Position numbers and translations under genes: made by a program
The notes under the pieces: model-generated
Told to the model about the DNA's origin: nothing
The model's input: only the letters and a program-made list of their open reading frames with translations
Databases searched by the model: none
DNA from: Leclercia sp. UBA7405
GTDB lineage: Bacteria > Pseudomonadota > Gammaproteobacteria > Enterobacterales > Enterobacteriaceae
Direction of reading: 5' to 3'
NCBI GenBank assembly: GCA_002469605.1
Contig: DKMV01000350.1
Coordinates: 1-11,175 of the forward strand
Length of the DNA: 11,175 bases
Shown here: positions 1-8,303 of the stretch, piece after piece
Numbering within the stretch: the first letter of the stretch is position 1
Layout: each line of letters begins with the position of its first letter

Positions 1-14
1 CGCTCTTCCGATCT
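1..14 (+). other. Illumina adapter remnant (assembly artefact)
   Basis: The first 14 bases, CGCTCTTCCGATCT, are identical to the 3' end of the standard Illumina read-1 adapter. The read-2 adapter matches only the last 13. Genomic sequence probably begins at base 15. This marks a contig end with untrimmed adapter, so nothing should be inferred from these bases or from the apparent junction. Confidence 0.9.
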
Positions 15-184
15 CCATGATAACAATTAATTAACAGTTGGGTAGATATATTATTTTTTACTATTACATGAACATCTTGCGCTGAGCTAGTACAAACAGG
101 CAGGTTATTAATCTATTTTTAAAATAATAGTTTTTACTCTCCAGAACATCATAATAGGCAGGAACCGCAGTCTCATTTACAGGC

Positions 185-212
185 TTTGCGGAAATAACTT
201 ACCGGGTATAAT
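185..212 (+). promoter_or_regulatory. Candidate sigma-70 promoter for fimZ
   Basis: A perfect -10 hexamer TATAAT lies at 207-212. A poor -35 match, TTTGCG at 185-190, precedes it with a 16-bp spacer. If used, transcription would start near 219 and leave a leader of about 190 nt before fimZ. The weak -35 suggests activator dependence, or that the match is chance in AT-rich DNA. Confidence 0.35.
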
Positions 213-251
213 AAATCCTATAAAGAGATTAACTGGAAATAAGATTTAGCT

Positions 252-266
252 ATTCCCTCAGGGGAT
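252..266 (+). promoter_or_regulatory. Small dyad in the fimZ leader
   Basis: ATTCCC (252-257) can pair with GGGGAT (261-266) around the loop TCA, giving a 6-bp stem with one G-T pair. It would lie within the leader RNA if the promoter at 185-212 is used, or could be a protein-binding dyad. There is no evidence for either role beyond symmetry. Confidence 0.2.
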
Positions 267-408
267 GCCCAAAGCACGTAAAGAGGTAATTTTATCACTA
301 TCATATAAACAAGGATGCTTTTTGCTGTTCCTGCGAAATACCCCGCATAAGGATGTGCAAAATTATCCTTTCCGGCTTACCAGCGTTTTAACCATCTGAG
401 GCATAACA

Positions 409-1041
409 ATGAAACCGGCATCCGTAATCATTATGGACGAACAACCTATCGTCAGAATGTCGATAGAAGTTCTGCTACAGAAAAATAAAAATATCGAGAT
501 TAAACTGAAGTCCGGAGATTGCCACGAGACGCTTGATTATATCCGCAATAACCACGTTGATCTTGTCATCCTCGACATTGAACTTCCCGGCACGGACGGT
601 TTTTCATTACTTAAACGAATCAAGAACATAAACAAAGATACTCGGGTCCTGTTTTTATCCTCTAAATCCGAGTCATTCTATGCCGGGCAGGCATTACGCG
701 CCGGAGCCAATGGCTTTGTGAGCAAGCGTAAAGATTTAAACGATATTTATAACGCTGTTAAAACTATTCTCTCCGGCTATTCCTTTTTTCCGTCGGAGAC
801 GCTTAATTGTATTAATCACCTGCATCCGCCGCGCGGCAATTCTGCGGATACGCCATTATCCAACCGCGAACTAACCGTTCTCCGCTATCTCGCGACGGGT
901 TTATCCAATAAAGAGATTGCTGCCCAACTCTTACTGAGTAATAAAACCATTAGCGCGCACAAATCAAATATTTACTCAAAGCTTGGCGTCCAGACAATTG
1001 TTGAACTGATCGATTACGCCAAAGCGCACGAGTTAATTTAA
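409..1041 (+). CDS. fimZ: FimZ response regulator (NarL/FixJ family), fimbrial activator
   Basis: This 210-residue DNA-binding response regulator has the usual FimZ length. Residues 1-120 form the receiver domain: acidic pocket D10/E11, phospho-acceptor D56 in the segment LVILDIELPGTDGF, S84/S85 and conserved K106. Residues about 148-210 form the LuxR-type helix-turn-helix, with LSNRELTVLRYLATGLSNKE and NKTISAHKSNIYSKLG. The ATG is supported by GAGG seven bases upstream. In Salmonella FimZ activates the fimA promoter and represses motility; in E. coli the orthologue lies beside sfm. It is convergent with the fim operon, its stop 47 bp from the fimF stop. No cognate histidine kinase is visible, as is usual for FimZ. 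Its base composition is more AT-rich than the neighbouring pilin genes. The name rests on near-identity of the N-terminus and helix-turn-helix to remembered Salmonella FimZ. Confidence 0.93.
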   Translation: MKPASVIIMDEQPIVRMSIEVLLQKNKNIEIKLKSGDCHETLDYIRNNHVDLVILDIELPGTDGFSLLKRIKNINKDTRVLFLSSKSESFYAGQALRAGANGFVSKRKDLNDIYNAVKTILSGYSFFPSETLNCINHLHPPRGNSADTPLSNRELTVLRYLATGLSNKEIAAQLLLSNKTISAHKSNIYSKLGVQTIVELIDYAKAHELI

Positions 1042-1050
1042 GCAATATCG

Positions 1051-1076
1051 CCCTGCCGGACTCACCCGCAGCAGGG
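1051..1076. terminator. Possible shared hairpin between fimZ and fimF
   Basis: CCCTGC (1051-1056) pairs with GCAGGG (1071-1076). The inner CGG (1057-1059) pairs with CCG (1066-1068) after a two-base bulge. The hairpin sits in the 47-bp gap between the two convergent stops, where a bidirectional terminator is expected. Neither strand has a clear T-run after the stem, so it is at best a weak intrinsic terminator. Confidence 0.4.
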
Positions 1077-1088
1077 GATAATCCTGAC

Positions 1089-1601
1089 TTAATTATAATT
1101 AATAACGAAGGTTGCATCCGCATCGGCGCGCCCGGGCTGCGGGTCGTTTGCCGTGGCAATATAGTTGGCATAGAACAGTAGCTCGGCATTGCCCTGCGCA
1201 TCTACCGCCACCTCCCGGCTGGCCTGCTGTAGCGGCAGCCGCGTTTTATCCTGGTCGCGGATCTCAACGGCGACCCGGGCAGCATGGCTGTTCTCGTTTA
1301 GCGCCAGCAGCTGGCCGTCGCCTTCGTCCGCCTTACCGGTAAAGGTTATTGATGCCGCCCCCGGCGGGCAGCCCTTTAGCTTCAGGGTGAAGGGCATCGG
1401 CTGGGTTCGGCTACCCGCGGTTTTCAGCTGTTTCGTCGGCCAGCTGCCCAGCGCCACCGTTTTATCACTATCGCCCGTATCCGCGACGCAGGTGAAATCC
1501 ACGATGGTGCCGTACAGCTTAATATTGACCTGCCCCAGCGAGCTGTTTGCCAGGGCCGCGCCGTTCGCCAGCAAAAGGGCAAAGGCCAGTGTTCGAATCA
1601 T
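1089..1601 (-). CDS. fimF: FimF-like minor fimbrial subunit
   Basis: This is a 170-residue chaperone-usher pilin, secreted to the periplasm and built into the fibre near the tip. Residues 1-18 form a signal peptide ending ALA. The mature start (NSSLGQVNIKLYG) supplies the donor strand. Cysteines C38 and C78 are spaced as in type 1 pilins and should form the single disulfide. The C-terminus ADATFVINYN has the penultimate tyrosine of the chaperone-binding motif. The ATG has GAGG eight bases upstream and lies 15 bp after the fimH stop, so it is the last gene of the operon. The position after fimH matches Salmonella fimF and E. coli sfmF; the E. coli fim order (F, G, H) is different. The pilin family is certain; the exact subunit name rests mostly on gene order. 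Confidence 0.88.
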   Translation of the reverse strand: MIRTLAFALLLANGAALANSSLGQVNIKLYGTIVDFTCVADTGDSDKTVALGSWPTKQLKTAGSRTQPMPFTLKLKGCPPGAASITFTGKADEGDGQLLALNENSHAARVAVEIRDQDKTRLPLQQASREVAVDAQGNAELLFYANYIATANDPQPGRADADATFVINYN

Positions 1602-1616
1602 CAGGCATGCCTCATC

Positions 1617-2636
1617 TTATTCATAGTCCACGCGCAGGTATCCCAGCGACGTAAATTGCCCTTCAGCGGGTTTATTACCGGTAATGCTTACCGGCCAGGC
1701 GCTGATGCTCACCGACGCCGCCGCGTTATCATCCAGCCGGAAAGGGATCTTGCTGGTGAGCATGTTTGGCGTAAGGGGCGTGCCGTCCCGGGTGGCGACG
1801 ACAAAGCCCAGATCCGGGTTATCGGATACCAGCGCATTGCCCGCCACCTTATCCGCCTCGATCCGCATCGTCAGGTAGGCCTGCGACTCCACGTTGGTGC
1901 ATTTAATAGCAATAGTTTTGGTTTGCGGCGCGATCTTCTGCGGACGATTGCCCGCGCCCGCCTCGCTAAACAGGGAGGCGGCCATCTCGTGGAAATCAAA
2001 TTCGACGATAGCGCCGGCGTTCAGCATACAGCTCTGCGGCACCTGAATAGTGCCGCTGTAGCTAATGGTATACACCGGCGTGATCAGCGGATCGCCCCTG
2101 GTGGTGGTGACATAGACTCTGAACATCGTCTGGTGCGGGATCGTCACCAGGTTGATAAAACGCCTTGTCACCTTCAGGCGAAATACCAGCTTCGAATCCA
2201 TCACCGGAAAAGGTTTCTGCTTAGAAATGTTGTCGTGATTGCCCATCTGGATATAGTTAGCCGGCGGAAAAAAGGTGCCGGCGAAGCTATCTTCAATTTG
2301 CATGGCGCCTTCGAGATAGTCATTCAGCTTCAGGTACTGAAAATTATCTTCCACGCTGGTTACCGGCAGATCGGTAACGTAGCTTCGCAGGGTGGATGTG
2401 CCGGTGGTGCCCTGCGGACAGAGGGCGTTAACCCCCACCAGGCCTGACTTTTGCGCCAGGGTAACGATCTGCCCGGGCTTATTGTTAGCGCTGCTAAAAA
2501 CGTTCGAGAGATCGTACGAAATGTCCTTAGCCGCCCCGTCGGCATTCTGGCAAACGGTGGCCCAGGCGGGCAGCGCGCCCATTAACAGCGCGGCGCTAAA
2601 GAGTGCGCGGGATAACGCGCCAGGGTTAAGGTTCAC
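1617..2636 (-). CDS. fimH: FimH-type tip adhesin
   Basis: This is a two-domain fimbrial adhesin at the pilus tip, in the family that binds mannosylated glycoproteins. I chose the GTG at 2636, giving 339 residues: GGAGG lies six bases before it, and the result begins with a 26-residue signal peptide ending AWA. The longer frame from 2684 would add an arginine-rich stretch read inside fimD. Residues about 27-197 are the lectin domain (C29 and C73 likely bonded). Residues about 198-339 are the pilin domain (C203, C246) ending GYLRVDYE. Segments such as [19 protein letters not shown] and [12 protein letters not shown] are very like Salmonella FimH as I remember it. The start overlaps the end of fimD by 11 bp, suggesting translational coupling. 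Binding specificity cannot be read from sequence alone. Confidence 0.92.
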   Translation of the reverse strand: MNLNPGALSRALFSAALLMGALPAWATVCQNADGAAKDISYDLSNVFSSANNKPGQIVTLAQKSGLVGVNALCPQGTTGTSTLRSYVTDLPVTSVEDNFQYLKLNDYLEGAMQIEDSFAGTFFPPANYIQMGNHDNISKQKPFPVMDSKLVFRLKVTRRFINLVTIPHQTMFRVYVTTTRGDPLITPVYTISYSGTIQVPQSCMLNAGAIVEFDFHEMAASLFSEAGAGNRPQKIAPQTKTIAIKCTNVESQAYLTMRIEADKVAGNALVSDNPDLGFVVATRDGTPLTPNMLTSKIPFRLDDNAAASVSISAWPVSITGNKPAEGQFTSLGYLRVDYE

Positions 2637-5190
2637 AGCGCGCCTCCGCCAGGGTAATGCTTTTCTGCTGGCTCTCGTTCGCAAGCTGGTAGTACGCCCG
2701 GCACTGGGCTTGTGCGCTCTTGCCCCACTGAATCATTAACTCTCCCTTAAGCGGCAAGCCGCTGAGATAAATTTGCCCATCATCGCCCACCATGCTGGTC
2801 GCGCCGCTGTGGGTTTCACGCACCACCGCGCCGAACGGCACCGGCTGGCCCGCACGGGTGACGGTAATTAAGGCCCGCACGCCGATGCGGGTTTCAAAGC
2901 TGGCGCGTACCAGCGCCCCTTTTGTGGGCACCACGCTGCTCACGTTGTTTTCGATATCGGTATTGTTACTCATGGTGTTGGTATTAAGCGCGACGCGGTT
3001 ATAGCGATAGACGGTGGCGTAGGGCATCACGGCATAGCCGCGCCAGTCGGTCCTGACCCCGGTCTGGTTTTCCACGCTCACCCCCGCCGCGCCCGGCGCC
3101 TTGATCAGGACGTTGGTATCTCCCAGCGGTTGGCTGAGGGTAATGCCGTCCGCGTGGCCTACCGCACCGCCCGACAGCTGCCAGTTAACATCGTGCTGAT
3201 TGCGCGAATAGTTGTACCCCGCACCAAGGGTGCCGTAGGTGGCCTGCCAGTTGGCGCTGGCGCTTCCGCTGGCTCCGCCGCCGCTGGCGTGCCCCTGCGT
3301 CAGGCTGTAGTTGAGATTGCGATCCTGAAGCAGGGTGCCGCTCACGCCGGTCTGCCAGCTGTTTTGCCCGTCGCTGTTCCGGCTGGTAGAGGCGGTAGCC
3401 CATGCCCGGTCAAGAGCGCTGTCGCGACGATAGCCGTTGCCCATAAAGAGGCTAAAGGGAACGCTGACGTTAAGGGAGGCAATCCTGTCGCTGTCGTCGA
3501 TGCCCGCCGCCCGGCTCCAGGAGAGGGAAAGCGTATAGCTCACCCCCTTCACGCCGCCGGCGTAGCCAAGCTGGTACCAGGTGTTAGTCTCGCTGGTTCC
3601 CCAGTATGATTGCTCACTGCCCGAGACATACACCGAGCCGTAATCCCCCAGCGCCTGAGAGATATTGACCTGGAAGCGCCCTTTTTTATTCCATTTCAGG
3701 TTGTGGTAGCTCTGCACGTCCGGTACGTCGTCATCGGTTGTGCTATCGCCGTACTGATAACCCTCCATTGTTTTCCAGGCGACGTCGTCCAGGGTGTAAA
3801 AGCCCCTCGTGGAGTAGCGGTAGCCGAGCAGCTGGAAGTTGGTGCCGTAGCCGTTCAGGGATTTGGCGTAGAGAAAACGTAATGACTGCCCCTCATGATG
3901 GCTGTCGTCGGCAAGCTGGCTGCGGGCGTGGGTTAAATCAAACGAGATAGCGCCCCAGTCGCCGAGGTTTTTGCCCGCCCCTACCGCCAGCGCGGTATAG
4001 CGCGAGGCAAACTGCGCGCCGCCGTACAGGGTGTAACCATCAACCAGCCCGGTAATCAGAGTGCCCTGTGCAAAAAACGGCGTCTCCTGATCCTGATTAC
4101 CGCTGCGATAATCGCCGGCAACAAGGTCATATTTGACCCGCCCTTCGCGCTGCAGCAGCGGCACGGTGGAGTAAGGCACGGTGTAGCGCTGCTGGCTGCC
4201 CTCTTTCTCCTCGATGGTCACCTCCAGATCGCCGCTGGAGGAGGTCGGGTTAAGATCGGCAATGGCAAAAGCCCCGGCCTGCACGTAGCTTTGATAAATG
4301 ACATAGCCGTTCTGGCGAATAACCACCTTCGCCGGCGTGCGGGCAATACCGCGCACGGTGGGGGCGTAGCCCTGCATGCTATCCGGATACATGCTGTCAG
4401 AGGAGTAGAGTCGCGCGCCGCGAAAGCCCAGGCTATCAAAGACCTCACTCCCGGTATTGCTGTCGCCAAGCACCAGCTCGCTTTTAAGCGGGATAAGGGT
4501 ACGCCCCAGCCAGGTACTGATGTTCTGCCAGTCGCTGTGGCGCTCGCCGTTGTTGCGGGTATAGCGCCACGCGCCGTTATTACGCAGCCGCCAGGGGCCG
4601 TAGTTCAGCCCGCTTTGCAGGTTAAGATAGTAGCTGTCTTCATCGCTGCCGCGATCGCCGCTGAAGCTATAGTTGAGCAGCGCCGCGGGTATCCCCTCAT
4701 CCCACTGTTCGGGCGGTATATAGCCCCGGGCGTTATTCTGCATGGCTATCTGCGGCAGGCTGATGTTCAGGCGCAGGGCGGCAAAATCAAAGGCGATTTG
4801 GCTGCCGGCAATGCTCTTTGTTAGCGGAAGGCAGCTCTCCCCGCCCGCCGGAGCAAGCGCCGGAAAGGCGGCGGCGTTTACGCCGAGCCGGTCCAGCATT
4901 GCGCGGGTAATGCAGGGCGAAAGCCCGCCCGCCGCGGCGGGAACCTCTTCTGAGGCGTTCACAAAGCGCACGTCCCGGGTGCCAAGAAATTCGTCGTTGC
5001 GCCAGAGATCCACCCGGTAAATGCCGGGCGGCTGCTGGTGGCCCTGCTCAAAGCGTGACAGGTCCGCCACGCCTGCCGCGCCGTCGGATAAAAAGGTCGG
5101 GTTGAAATAGCTGGCGCTCCATCCCGTCTGCGGCCAGAGAGCCATCAGCGCCAGTGCGACCGGGGCGTAGCGCCCCCGCTGAGTGTGCAT
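2626..5190 (-). CDS. fimD: FimD outer-membrane usher
   Basis: This is the usher that takes chaperone-subunit complexes and threads the growing fibre through the outer membrane. From the ATG at 5190 it has 854 residues. The signal peptide is about 1-26 (ending GWSA), followed by the mature start [11 protein letters not shown], which fits the family's N-terminal domain. It has the usual length for N-terminal domain, 24-strand barrel with plug, and two C-terminal domains. The motifs [17 protein letters not shown] and [20 protein letters not shown] are typical. The last domain carries a cysteine pair at 830 and 852. AGGGG lies seven bases before the ATG, which favours it over the GTG at 5208 that would overlap the fimC stop as GTGA. 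The gene lies 14 bp after fimC and overlaps fimH by 11 bp. Confidence 0.95.
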   Translation of the reverse strand: MHTQRGRYAPVALALMALWPQTGWSASYFNPTFLSDGAAGVADLSRFEQGHQQPPGIYRVDLWRNDEFLGTRDVRFVNASEEVPAAAGGLSPCITRAMLDRLGVNAAAFPALAPAGGESCLPLTKSIAGSQIAFDFAALRLNISLPQIAMQNNARGYIPPEQWDEGIPAALLNYSFSGDRGSDEDSYYLNLQSGLNYGPWRLRNNGAWRYTRNNGERHSDWQNISTWLGRTLIPLKSELVLGDSNTGSEVFDSLGFRGARLYSSDSMYPDSMQGYAPTVRGIARTPAKVVIRQNGYVIYQSYVQAGAFAIADLNPTSSSGDLEVTIEEKEGSQQRYTVPYSTVPLLQREGRVKYDLVAGDYRSGNQDQETPFFAQGTLITGLVDGYTLYGGAQFASRYTALAVGAGKNLGDWGAISFDLTHARSQLADDSHHEGQSLRFLYAKSLNGYGTNFQLLGYRYSTRGFYTLDDVAWKTMEGYQYGDSTTDDDVPDVQSYHNLKWNKKGRFQVNISQALGDYGSVYVSGSEQSYWGTSETNTWYQLGYAGGVKGVSYTLSLSWSRAAGIDDSDRIASLNVSVPFSLFMGNGYRRDSALDRAWATASTSRNSDGQNSWQTGVSGTLLQDRNLNYSLTQGHASGGGASGSASANWQATYGTLGAGYNYSRNQHDVNWQLSGGAVGHADGITLSQPLGDTNVLIKAPGAAGVSVENQTGVRTDWRGYAVMPYATVYRYNRVALNTNTMSNNTDIENNVSSVVPTKGALVRASFETRIGVRALITVTRAGQPVPFGAVVRETHSGATSMVGDDGQIYLSGLPLKGELMIQWGKSAQAQCRAYYQLANESQQKSITLAEARCEP

Positions 5191-5204
5191 GTTATCGCCC
5201 CTGC

Positions 5205-5900
5205 TCACAGCCTGACGCTTCGCGTTGGGGTTATCGCGCCGTAGTCATTGACGCTTTGCCACTTCAGCGTTCCGCCCGCACCGGCAGGAATAGGCTGCTG
5301 TGCGGTACTTTTTGGCGCGACCATCAAGTTTTGCAGCTTTCGATCGCCCAGCTGCAGATTGACCAGCGTCACGTAGTAGGGCGAGGCGTTGCTGACCTTA
5401 AGGTTATCGCCCGCACGCTCGAAACGCAGATGCGTTAGCGCCTCTTCCGGCTGCATGGCCAGCTTGCCCGGGCGGACAAAGAGCTTGATGCGCGAAAGGA
5501 CCGCCAGCTGCAGCACGTTTTTACCTTCGATGCTGGCCTTATCCACCGACGGAATGGCTTTGACGTTCATGTAAAAGAGCGTTTCCCGATCGGTGGGAAG
5601 CGCGGGGCCGGCGTAAATAATACGTAAGGTATTTTCGCTGTCCGGTTCGCTGACGAATAGCGGCGGCGTAACGGCAAAGGTTTTCTCTTTTTGCCCCCGC
5701 TCGTTTTCAATCCAGGCATTAATTAAATAGCGTTCCTGCTTATTGCTATTGGTAATAGCAAGAGAAGTCTGTTTTGCCTCGGCAGGATATATAACTCGCG
5801 TTGCTCCCAGCGCTACGCCCCCGGCAGCCTGCGCGTTCATCGACGTTATTAAAAAGAGGAGTGAAATAGCTCGTGCGAACCTAATAAATATATTCTTCAC
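5205..5900 (-). CDS. fimC: FimC periplasmic pilus chaperone
   Basis: This 231-residue PapD/FimC-family chaperone has two immunoglobulin-like domains. It holds fimbrial subunits in the periplasm by donor-strand complementation and hands them to FimD. The signal peptide is about 1-25 (ending AQA). The two conserved subunit-anchoring residues are visible: R35 in GATRVIYP and K114 in [10 protein letters not shown]. The G1-strand hydrophobic run [17 protein letters not shown] lies at 128-144. The start is GTG at 5900, with AAGG seven bases upstream; no better ATG is near. The gap from the fimI stop is 40 bp and the fimD start is 14 bp downstream. No cysteines are seen, as in FimC of type 1 systems. 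Confidence 0.95.
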   Translation of the reverse strand: MKNIFIRFARAISLLFLITSMNAQAAGGVALGATRVIYPAEAKQTSLAITNSNKQERYLINAWIENERGQKEKTFAVTPPLFVSEPDSENTLRIIYAGPALPTDRETLFYMNVKAIPSVDKASIEGKNVLQLAVLSRIKLFVRPGKLAMQPEEALTHLRFERAGDNLKVSNASPYYVTLVNLQLGDRKLQNLMVAPKSTAQQPIPAGAGGTLKWQSVNDYGAITPTRSVRL

Positions 5901-5940
5901 AACGGTACCTTTAATTATTTATTTGCAGTTGCGTACGCGG

Positions 5941-6486
5941 TTATGGATAAATCAACGTAAACCAGACATCCGACTGAATAACGCCCGGAATAAGGTGTTC
6001 ATTAATAGCGCGATAGCGGGCGCTGAAATACAGCACCTGTTCCCCCTCCTGGATGGGATGCGGGTTTAGGGCAGGCGCGTTGGGAATGATCTGGCGCTGC
6101 CGGGCGTCGAAAATAGCCAGCCCCACGCCGCTGCTGACCGGGCTTGCGCCGGGTCGTGAGGTGGCGAGAAACACCTGCGGATCCTCTGCGGGCGTGGCGC
6201 CTTCAAACAGGATCGCCACCGTGCGCGAAACCGCCGCGCTACAGTCCACCAGACGTAGCGAGAAAGGCACATTCACCGTGGAAAAGCTGCCGGGGCCGGA
6301 AAAGTTTTTGCTGCGATACTGCCCCATTTCAACCCGCAGGCTTTGGCTTTCGGGCGCCACGGCGCATCCTCCGTTAACCAGCTCACCTCTGAGGTTAACC
6401 CGTCCCCCGTCCACCACCACGGCATGCGCCATGGCCGACGGTGCGGCGGCAAGCATCAGTAACAAAAGCACTCCTTTCCTGGTCAT
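5941..6486 (-). CDS. fimI: FimI fimbrial protein
   Basis: This is a pilin-like subunit of 181 residues from the ATG at 6486. That start has GAGG seven bases upstream; the longer reading from TTG at 6504 adds six residues and has no better ribosome site. The signal peptide is about 1-20 (ending AMA). Mature HAVVVDGGRVNLRGELVNGG closely parallels the FimA N-terminus, with cysteines at 41 and 82. The C-terminus DVWFTLIYP keeps a penultimate tyrosine but departs from the FimA ending TFVMKYE. In E. coli FimI has been reported to act as a rod terminator at the pilus base; that role here is inference from family and position. It lies between fimA and fimC as in both fim and Salmonella operons, 66 bp after fimA. 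Confidence 0.9.
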   Translation of the reverse strand: MTRKGVLLLLMLAAAPSAMAHAVVVDGGRVNLRGELVNGGCAVAPESQSLRVEMGQYRSKNFSGPGSFSTVNVPFSLRLVDCSAAVSRTVAILFEGATPAEDPQVFLATSRPGASPVSSGVGLAIFDARQRQIIPNAPALNPHPIQEGEQVLYFSARYRAINEHLIPGVIQSDVWFTLIYP

Positions 6487-6512
6487 CCTTCGTCCTCGCT
6501 TCAACGCTACAG

Positions 6513-6530
6513 GGTCTCATCCCTAAGACC
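6513..6530 (-). promoter_or_regulatory. Possible intercistronic hairpin between fimA and fimI
   Basis: In the minus-strand transcript GGTCT pairs with AGACC around an 8-base loop, in the 66-bp gap between fimA and fimI. A stem here could limit read-through or protect the fimA message, giving excess major pilin. The stem is only five base pairs and no T-run follows, so this is weak. Confidence 0.25.
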
Positions 6531-6552
6531 AGCTTCATCCATGCAGGTCGGT

Positions 6553-7116
6553 TTACTCGTATTTCATCACGAAGGTTGCATCGGCATTGGCCTTGCCAGG
6601 CTCGGTGGTTGCCGCGGTGGCTTTATAGCGCGCGCTGAAGTTCAGGGTGTTGGTGCCCTTAATCAGCGCTTTGGTTGCCGAGAAGGTGGCACCGTCAGGG
6701 GTCAGGGTGGTGGATTTGCTGTCGAGAATTTCGATCCCCACCCCGGTGGCGGCGTTATCGTTGCTGCCGGAAGAGACGGCGAGCAGCGTTTTATCCGTCG
6801 CATCGATCTGGCCGGTGAAGGCTACCGCGGCGGTGGTTGCCACGGCGGGATCGCAGTCGTTAAGTTCAATAGTGAACGGCACGTTAGTGGTGGTATCACC
6901 GACTTTAGTAAATTTCGCCGTGCGATATTGTCCCAGATTAACGGTCTGGTTAGATGATTCGGTATTTACCGAACAGGCCGCGTTAACTAATTCACCCGTA
7001 AAGTGAATGTTTCCGCCATTTACTGAAACCGGCGTAGTAGGATCTGCAGCCTGTGCGGCTCCGGCAACCAGCGCCAGCGAAGCAATAACGAAAGATGCAA
7101 TATGATTAATTTTCAT
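6553..7116 (-). CDS. fimA: FimA major type 1 fimbrial subunit
   Basis: This 187-residue major pilin polymerises into the fimbrial rod. The signal peptide is 1-23 (ending AQA). The mature protein starts [20 protein letters not shown], carrying the donor-strand region. C48 and C88 form the conserved disulfide. The low-complexity, threonine- and alanine-rich mid-section and the ending [10 protein letters not shown] are characteristic of the family. The ATG is backed by AAGGA six bases upstream. It is the first gene of the operon, facing folD across 319 bp. Expression is expected to depend on FimZ, as in Salmonella; I could not find a strong sigma-70 promoter directly upstream. It is distinguished from fimI by its first position and stronger pilin consensus. 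Confidence 0.95.
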   Translation of the reverse strand: MKINHIASFVIASLALVAGAAQAADPTTPVSVNGGNIHFTGELVNAACSVNTESSNQTVNLGQYRTAKFTKVGDTTTNVPFTIELNDCDPAVATTAAVAFTGQIDATDKTLLAVSSGSNDNAATGVGIEILDSKSTTLTPDGATFSATKALIKGTNTLNFSARYKATAATTEPGKANADATFVMKYE

Positions 7117-7435
7117 GTCTATTCCTTTGAAATGTAAAATTCCCTTCCCGATGCAAATCGAAAATAAATGAGATATTCAATTGCCTGACTGAAGGGTTAT
7201 TTGAGCAGTGCTAAAGTAGCGCCTTTCGTTATTTCTCACTATGTCAAAAGGCTGGTAATTAACCCGGCTACGTCTTAATCCGGAATAAGAAAATGCCAAA
7301 TAAAGGTTGGGGTTACCGCGCACCGGCGCCCCTGCGGCAAGGAAATCTCGCAATGGATGACTGACAGCGGGGCTTGCTTCTGACAAAATACAGGCAACCC
7401 CCCCTTTAAACCTTACAGACGGGATCTTCTCTCTG
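7117..7435. promoter_or_regulatory. Divergent fimA / folD control region
   Basis: This 319-bp non-coding region must hold the fimA promoter (leftward) and the folD promoter (rightward). On the minus strand TTGACA occurs at 7247-7242, but no good -10 lies 16-18 bp beyond it. A small dyad, GCTAAAGTAGC, lies at 7210-7220, about 95-105 bp from the fimA start. I see no pair of 9-bp inverted repeats like those bounding E. coli fimS, and no recombinase gene in the window. The absence of a clear core promoter for fimA fits activator control by FimZ, which is inference. Confidence 0.5.
7380..7410 (+). promoter_or_regulatory. Candidate folD promoter
   Basis: CTGACA (7380-7385, five of six consensus bases) is followed after 19 bp by TTTAAA (7405-7410, four of six). 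The long spacer contains a run of seven C at 7398-7404. It is the best-looking pair in the 100 bp before folD, but the spacing is suboptimal, so confidence is low. Confidence 0.35.
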
Positions 7436-8302
7436 ATGGCAGCAAAAATTATTGACGGTAAAACGATTGCGCAGCAGGTGCGCACTGAGGTCGCCGAAAA
7501 AGTGAAGGCGCGAACAGCCGCCGGCAAACGCGCTCCTGGGCTCGCCGTTGTGCTGGTCGGCAGTAACCCTGCATCGCAGATTTATGTCGGCAGCAAGCGT
7601 AAAGCCTGCGAAGAGGTGGGCTTTGTCTCCCGCTCTTATGACCTGCCGGAAACCACCAGCGAAGCTGAACTGCTGGCGCTGATTGACACCCTGAACGCTG
7701 ACAACGAAATCGACGGCATTCTGGTTCAGCTGCCGCTGCCGGCGGGCATCGACAACGTGAAGGTGCTGGAGCGTATTGCACCCGATAAAGACGTGGATGG
7801 CTTCCACCCCTATAACGTTGGCCGCCTGTGCCAGCGCGCCCCGCGCCTGCGCCCCTGCACCCCGCGCGGTATCGTGACCCTGCTGGAGCGGTATAACATC
7901 GACACCTACGGACTGAACGCCGTGGTGATTGGCGCCTCCAACATCGTTGGCCGCCCAATGAGTATGGAGCTGCTGCTGGCGGGCTGCACCACCACCGTGA
8001 CCCATCGCTTCACTAAAAATCTGCGTCAGCACGTTGAAAACGCTGACCTGCTGATCGTCGCCGTGGGCAAGCCGGGCTTTATTCCGGGCGAGTGGATCAA
8101 AGAGGGGGCGATTGTGGTGGACGTGGGTATTAACCGTCTGGAAAACGGCAAGGTAGTGGGCGATGTGGTGTATGAAGATGCCGCCGCGCGCGCCTCTTAT
8201 ATCACCCCGGTACCGGGCGGCGTGGGTCCGATGACCGTCGCCACCCTGATTGAGAACACCCTGCAGGCATGCGTTGAGTATCACGACGTAGAGGAAGCGT
8301 AA
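7436..8302 (+). CDS. folD: FolD bifunctional methylene-THF dehydrogenase / methenyl-THF cyclohydrolase
   Basis: This cytosolic one-carbon enzyme oxidises 5,10-methylene-tetrahydrofolate with NADP+ and hydrolyses the methenyl product to 10-formyl-tetrahydrofolate for purine and formyl-Met-tRNA synthesis. Its 288 residues equal the E. coli length, and the alignment from memory is near-identical. Active-site residues Y50, K54, Q98 and D121 are present. The nucleotide-binding segment GASNIVGRP lies at 166-174 and the family signature [12 protein letters not shown] at 260-271. The ATG at 7436 gives the canonical [11 protein letters not shown] start, although its ribosome site is poor (GGGA about 12 bases upstream). 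ybcJ follows after one base. The gene is a conserved landmark next to fim in Salmonella and sfm in E. coli. Confidence 0.98.
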   Translation: MAAKIIDGKTIAQQVRTEVAEKVKARTAAGKRAPGLAVVLVGSNPASQIYVGSKRKACEEVGFVSRSYDLPETTSEAELLALIDTLNADNEIDGILVQLPLPAGIDNVKVLERIAPDKDVDGFHPYNVGRLCQRAPRLRPCTPRGIVTLLERYNIDTYGLNAVVIGASNIVGRPMSMELLLAGCTTTVTHRFTKNLRQHVENADLLIVAVGKPGFIPGEWIKEGAIVVDVGINRLENGKVVGDVVYEDAAARASYITPVPGGVGPMTVATLIENTLQACVEYHDVEEA

Positions 8303-8303
8303 C

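Larger units (their letters stand above)
15..408. other. AT-rich non-coding region upstream of fimZ
   Basis: This 394-bp stretch has no credible coding frame on either strand and is visibly more AT-rich than the fimbrial operon. It holds a candidate sigma-70 promoter (185-212), a small dyad (252-266) and the fimZ ribosome binding site (GAGG at 398-401). In Salmonella the regulators fimY and fimW lie beyond fimZ; neither is seen here before the contig edge. No tRNA such as argU, which lies near fimZ in E. coli, is visible. Confidence 0.6.

Noticed and set aside
1656..2447. 263-residue plus-strand frame opposite fimH
   Set aside because: It is the complement of a clear adhesin gene and shows no signal peptide, domain or start signal.
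7117..7435. Invertible fimS-type phase switch upstream of fimA
   Set aside because: I searched for paired 9-bp inverted repeats such as TTGGGGCCA. Only a partial TTGGGG is present near 7307, with no partner, and no recombinase gene is in the window.
7177..7527. 116-residue minus-strand frame across the fimA-folD gap
   Set aside because: It overlaps the folD start antisense, and its cysteine-rich sequence has no homology I recognise. The gap is better explained as a control region.
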